Made by a program: the position numbers and the translations under genes. DNA of 5,736 bases from an uncultured Treponema sp. GTDB taxonomy: Bacteria > Spirochaetota > Spirochaetia > Treponematales > Treponemataceae. Under the pieces are notes generated by a model. It was given only the letters and a program-made list of their open reading frames with translations, had not been told where the DNA came from and did not search any database. Within the stretch, counting starts at the first letter, position 1, and every line of letters starts with the position of its first letter. Below are positions 5,428 to 5,736 of the stretch, piece by piece. The DNA is taken from the NCBI GenBank assembly GCA_937893155.1, contig CALBGU010000180.1, positions 1 through 5,736 on the forward strand, read 5' to 3'.

Positions 5428-5736
5428 TTAAGAAGCCAAATCATTTTCGGCAACATTTTTCAACGCTGTTTCTAGGTCAGAAATAAACTCGTCTTTATCC
5501 GCACCGTTATTCATAACAACCGTTCCAACAGAAACACTCGGAGCTACATTCTTGAACGTCGCATTAAACCGCCGTGTTGCCGCCGATGTCAACAGCTCTT
5601 TATAATCAGCCGAAATCTCAATAACGCCCTTATCGCTTGTCTTTAGTGCGCCCGTGCCGTCCGTCTGGAACTTATCGTCAAGCGCGTCCTTTACCATATC
5701 TTCAACGCTTTTTCCGTCCTTATCCACGCCGTCAAG
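5428..5736 (-). CDS. C-terminal end of probable phage tail tape measure protein (partial)
   Basis: The reading frame is open to the window edge, so only the last 102 residues are visible. A GTG at 5727 could be read as a start, but the codons before it stay in frame, so this is best read as the end of a longer gene. Tape measure proteins set tail length by spanning the tail tube lumen. Support is positional and weakly sequence-based: it lies directly before an XkdP-like and an XkdQ-like gene, as xkdO does in PBSX. Its tail end has the pattern of XkdO-type C-termini as I recall them: a short beta-like stretch (SVSVGTVVMNNGAD) followed by an acidic amphipathic helix (DEFISDLETALKNV). It ends with TAA 12 nt before the next start codon. 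It could instead be a small separate tail chaperone or connector, but the open upstream frame argues against that. Confidence 0.6.
   Translation of the reverse strand, partial: LDGVDKDGKSVEDMVKDALDDKFQTDGTGALKTSDKGVIEISADYKELLTSAATRRFNATFKNVAPSVSVGTVVMNNGADKDEFISDLETALKNVAENDLAS

Noticed and set aside
5428..5727. Reading the right-hand frame as a complete 99-aa gene from a GTG start
   Set aside because: The frame stays open to the window edge and position plus C-terminal pattern fit the end of a tape measure protein.
5695..5736. DKDG acidic motif as a possible EF-hand or dockerin calcium loop
   Set aside because: Spacing of the acidic residues after the DG pair does not follow the EF-hand or dockerin pattern.
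1..5736. tRNA genes, CRISPR array, insertion sequence, integrase or attachment site
   Set aside because: No cloverleaf-like sequence, regular spaced repeats, transposase motifs or paired terminal repeats were seen on either strand.

Overview
The window looks like part of the late (structural) region of a tailed bacteriophage or prophage, probably of a low- to mid-GC Firmicute such as a gut Clostridium relative. The grounds are: every credible gene is on the minus strand and packed end to end with strong GGAGG-type ribosome binding sites; the first genes transcribed are recognisable tail genes of the Bacillus PBSX (Xkd) type; and the later genes resemble small accessory proteins that I associate, from memory, with phages of gut Firmicutes. 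There are no tRNA, rRNA, CRISPR, insertion-sequence or integrase signals. The window alone cannot decide between virus and prophage.

Transcription runs from high to low coordinates. Tail module (5736-3181): the C-terminal end of a probable tape measure protein, cut by the window edge; a 248-aa XkdP-like protein with a C-terminal LysM-like domain; and a 495-aa XkdQ-like tail/baseplate hub protein with an apparent insertion. The order tape measure, LysM protein, hub is the PBSX order. The expected next genes (xkdR/S/T-type baseplate genes) do not follow.

Transition (3175-2707): a 69-aa helix-turn-helix protein, an 82-bp AT-rich gap, and a 58-aa gene that overlaps the next gene by ATGA.

Accessory cassette (2710-15): a 175-aa Gln/Pro-rich protein; a 78-aa Met/Gln-rich protein overlapping it by 140 nt in another frame; a 227-aa Gly-rich protein with one membrane-like segment, a long helical region and a CCC motif; a 105-aa beta-rich protein with an N-terminal CxCxC; and two helical, His/Glu-rich proteins (192 and 137 aa), the second with a ferritin-like ExxH motif. 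Between the 227-aa and 105-aa genes sits a good intrinsic terminator whose U-tract directly abuts the ribosome binding site of the next gene, preceded by a segment that could pair with the terminator in an alternative fold. This looks like a read-through or attenuation point splitting the late operon.

The tail genes build the tail tube and hub. The roles of the accessory cassette are unknown. Its small abundant-looking proteins, membrane segment, cysteine clusters and possible ferritin-like folds are the most unusual content of the window.
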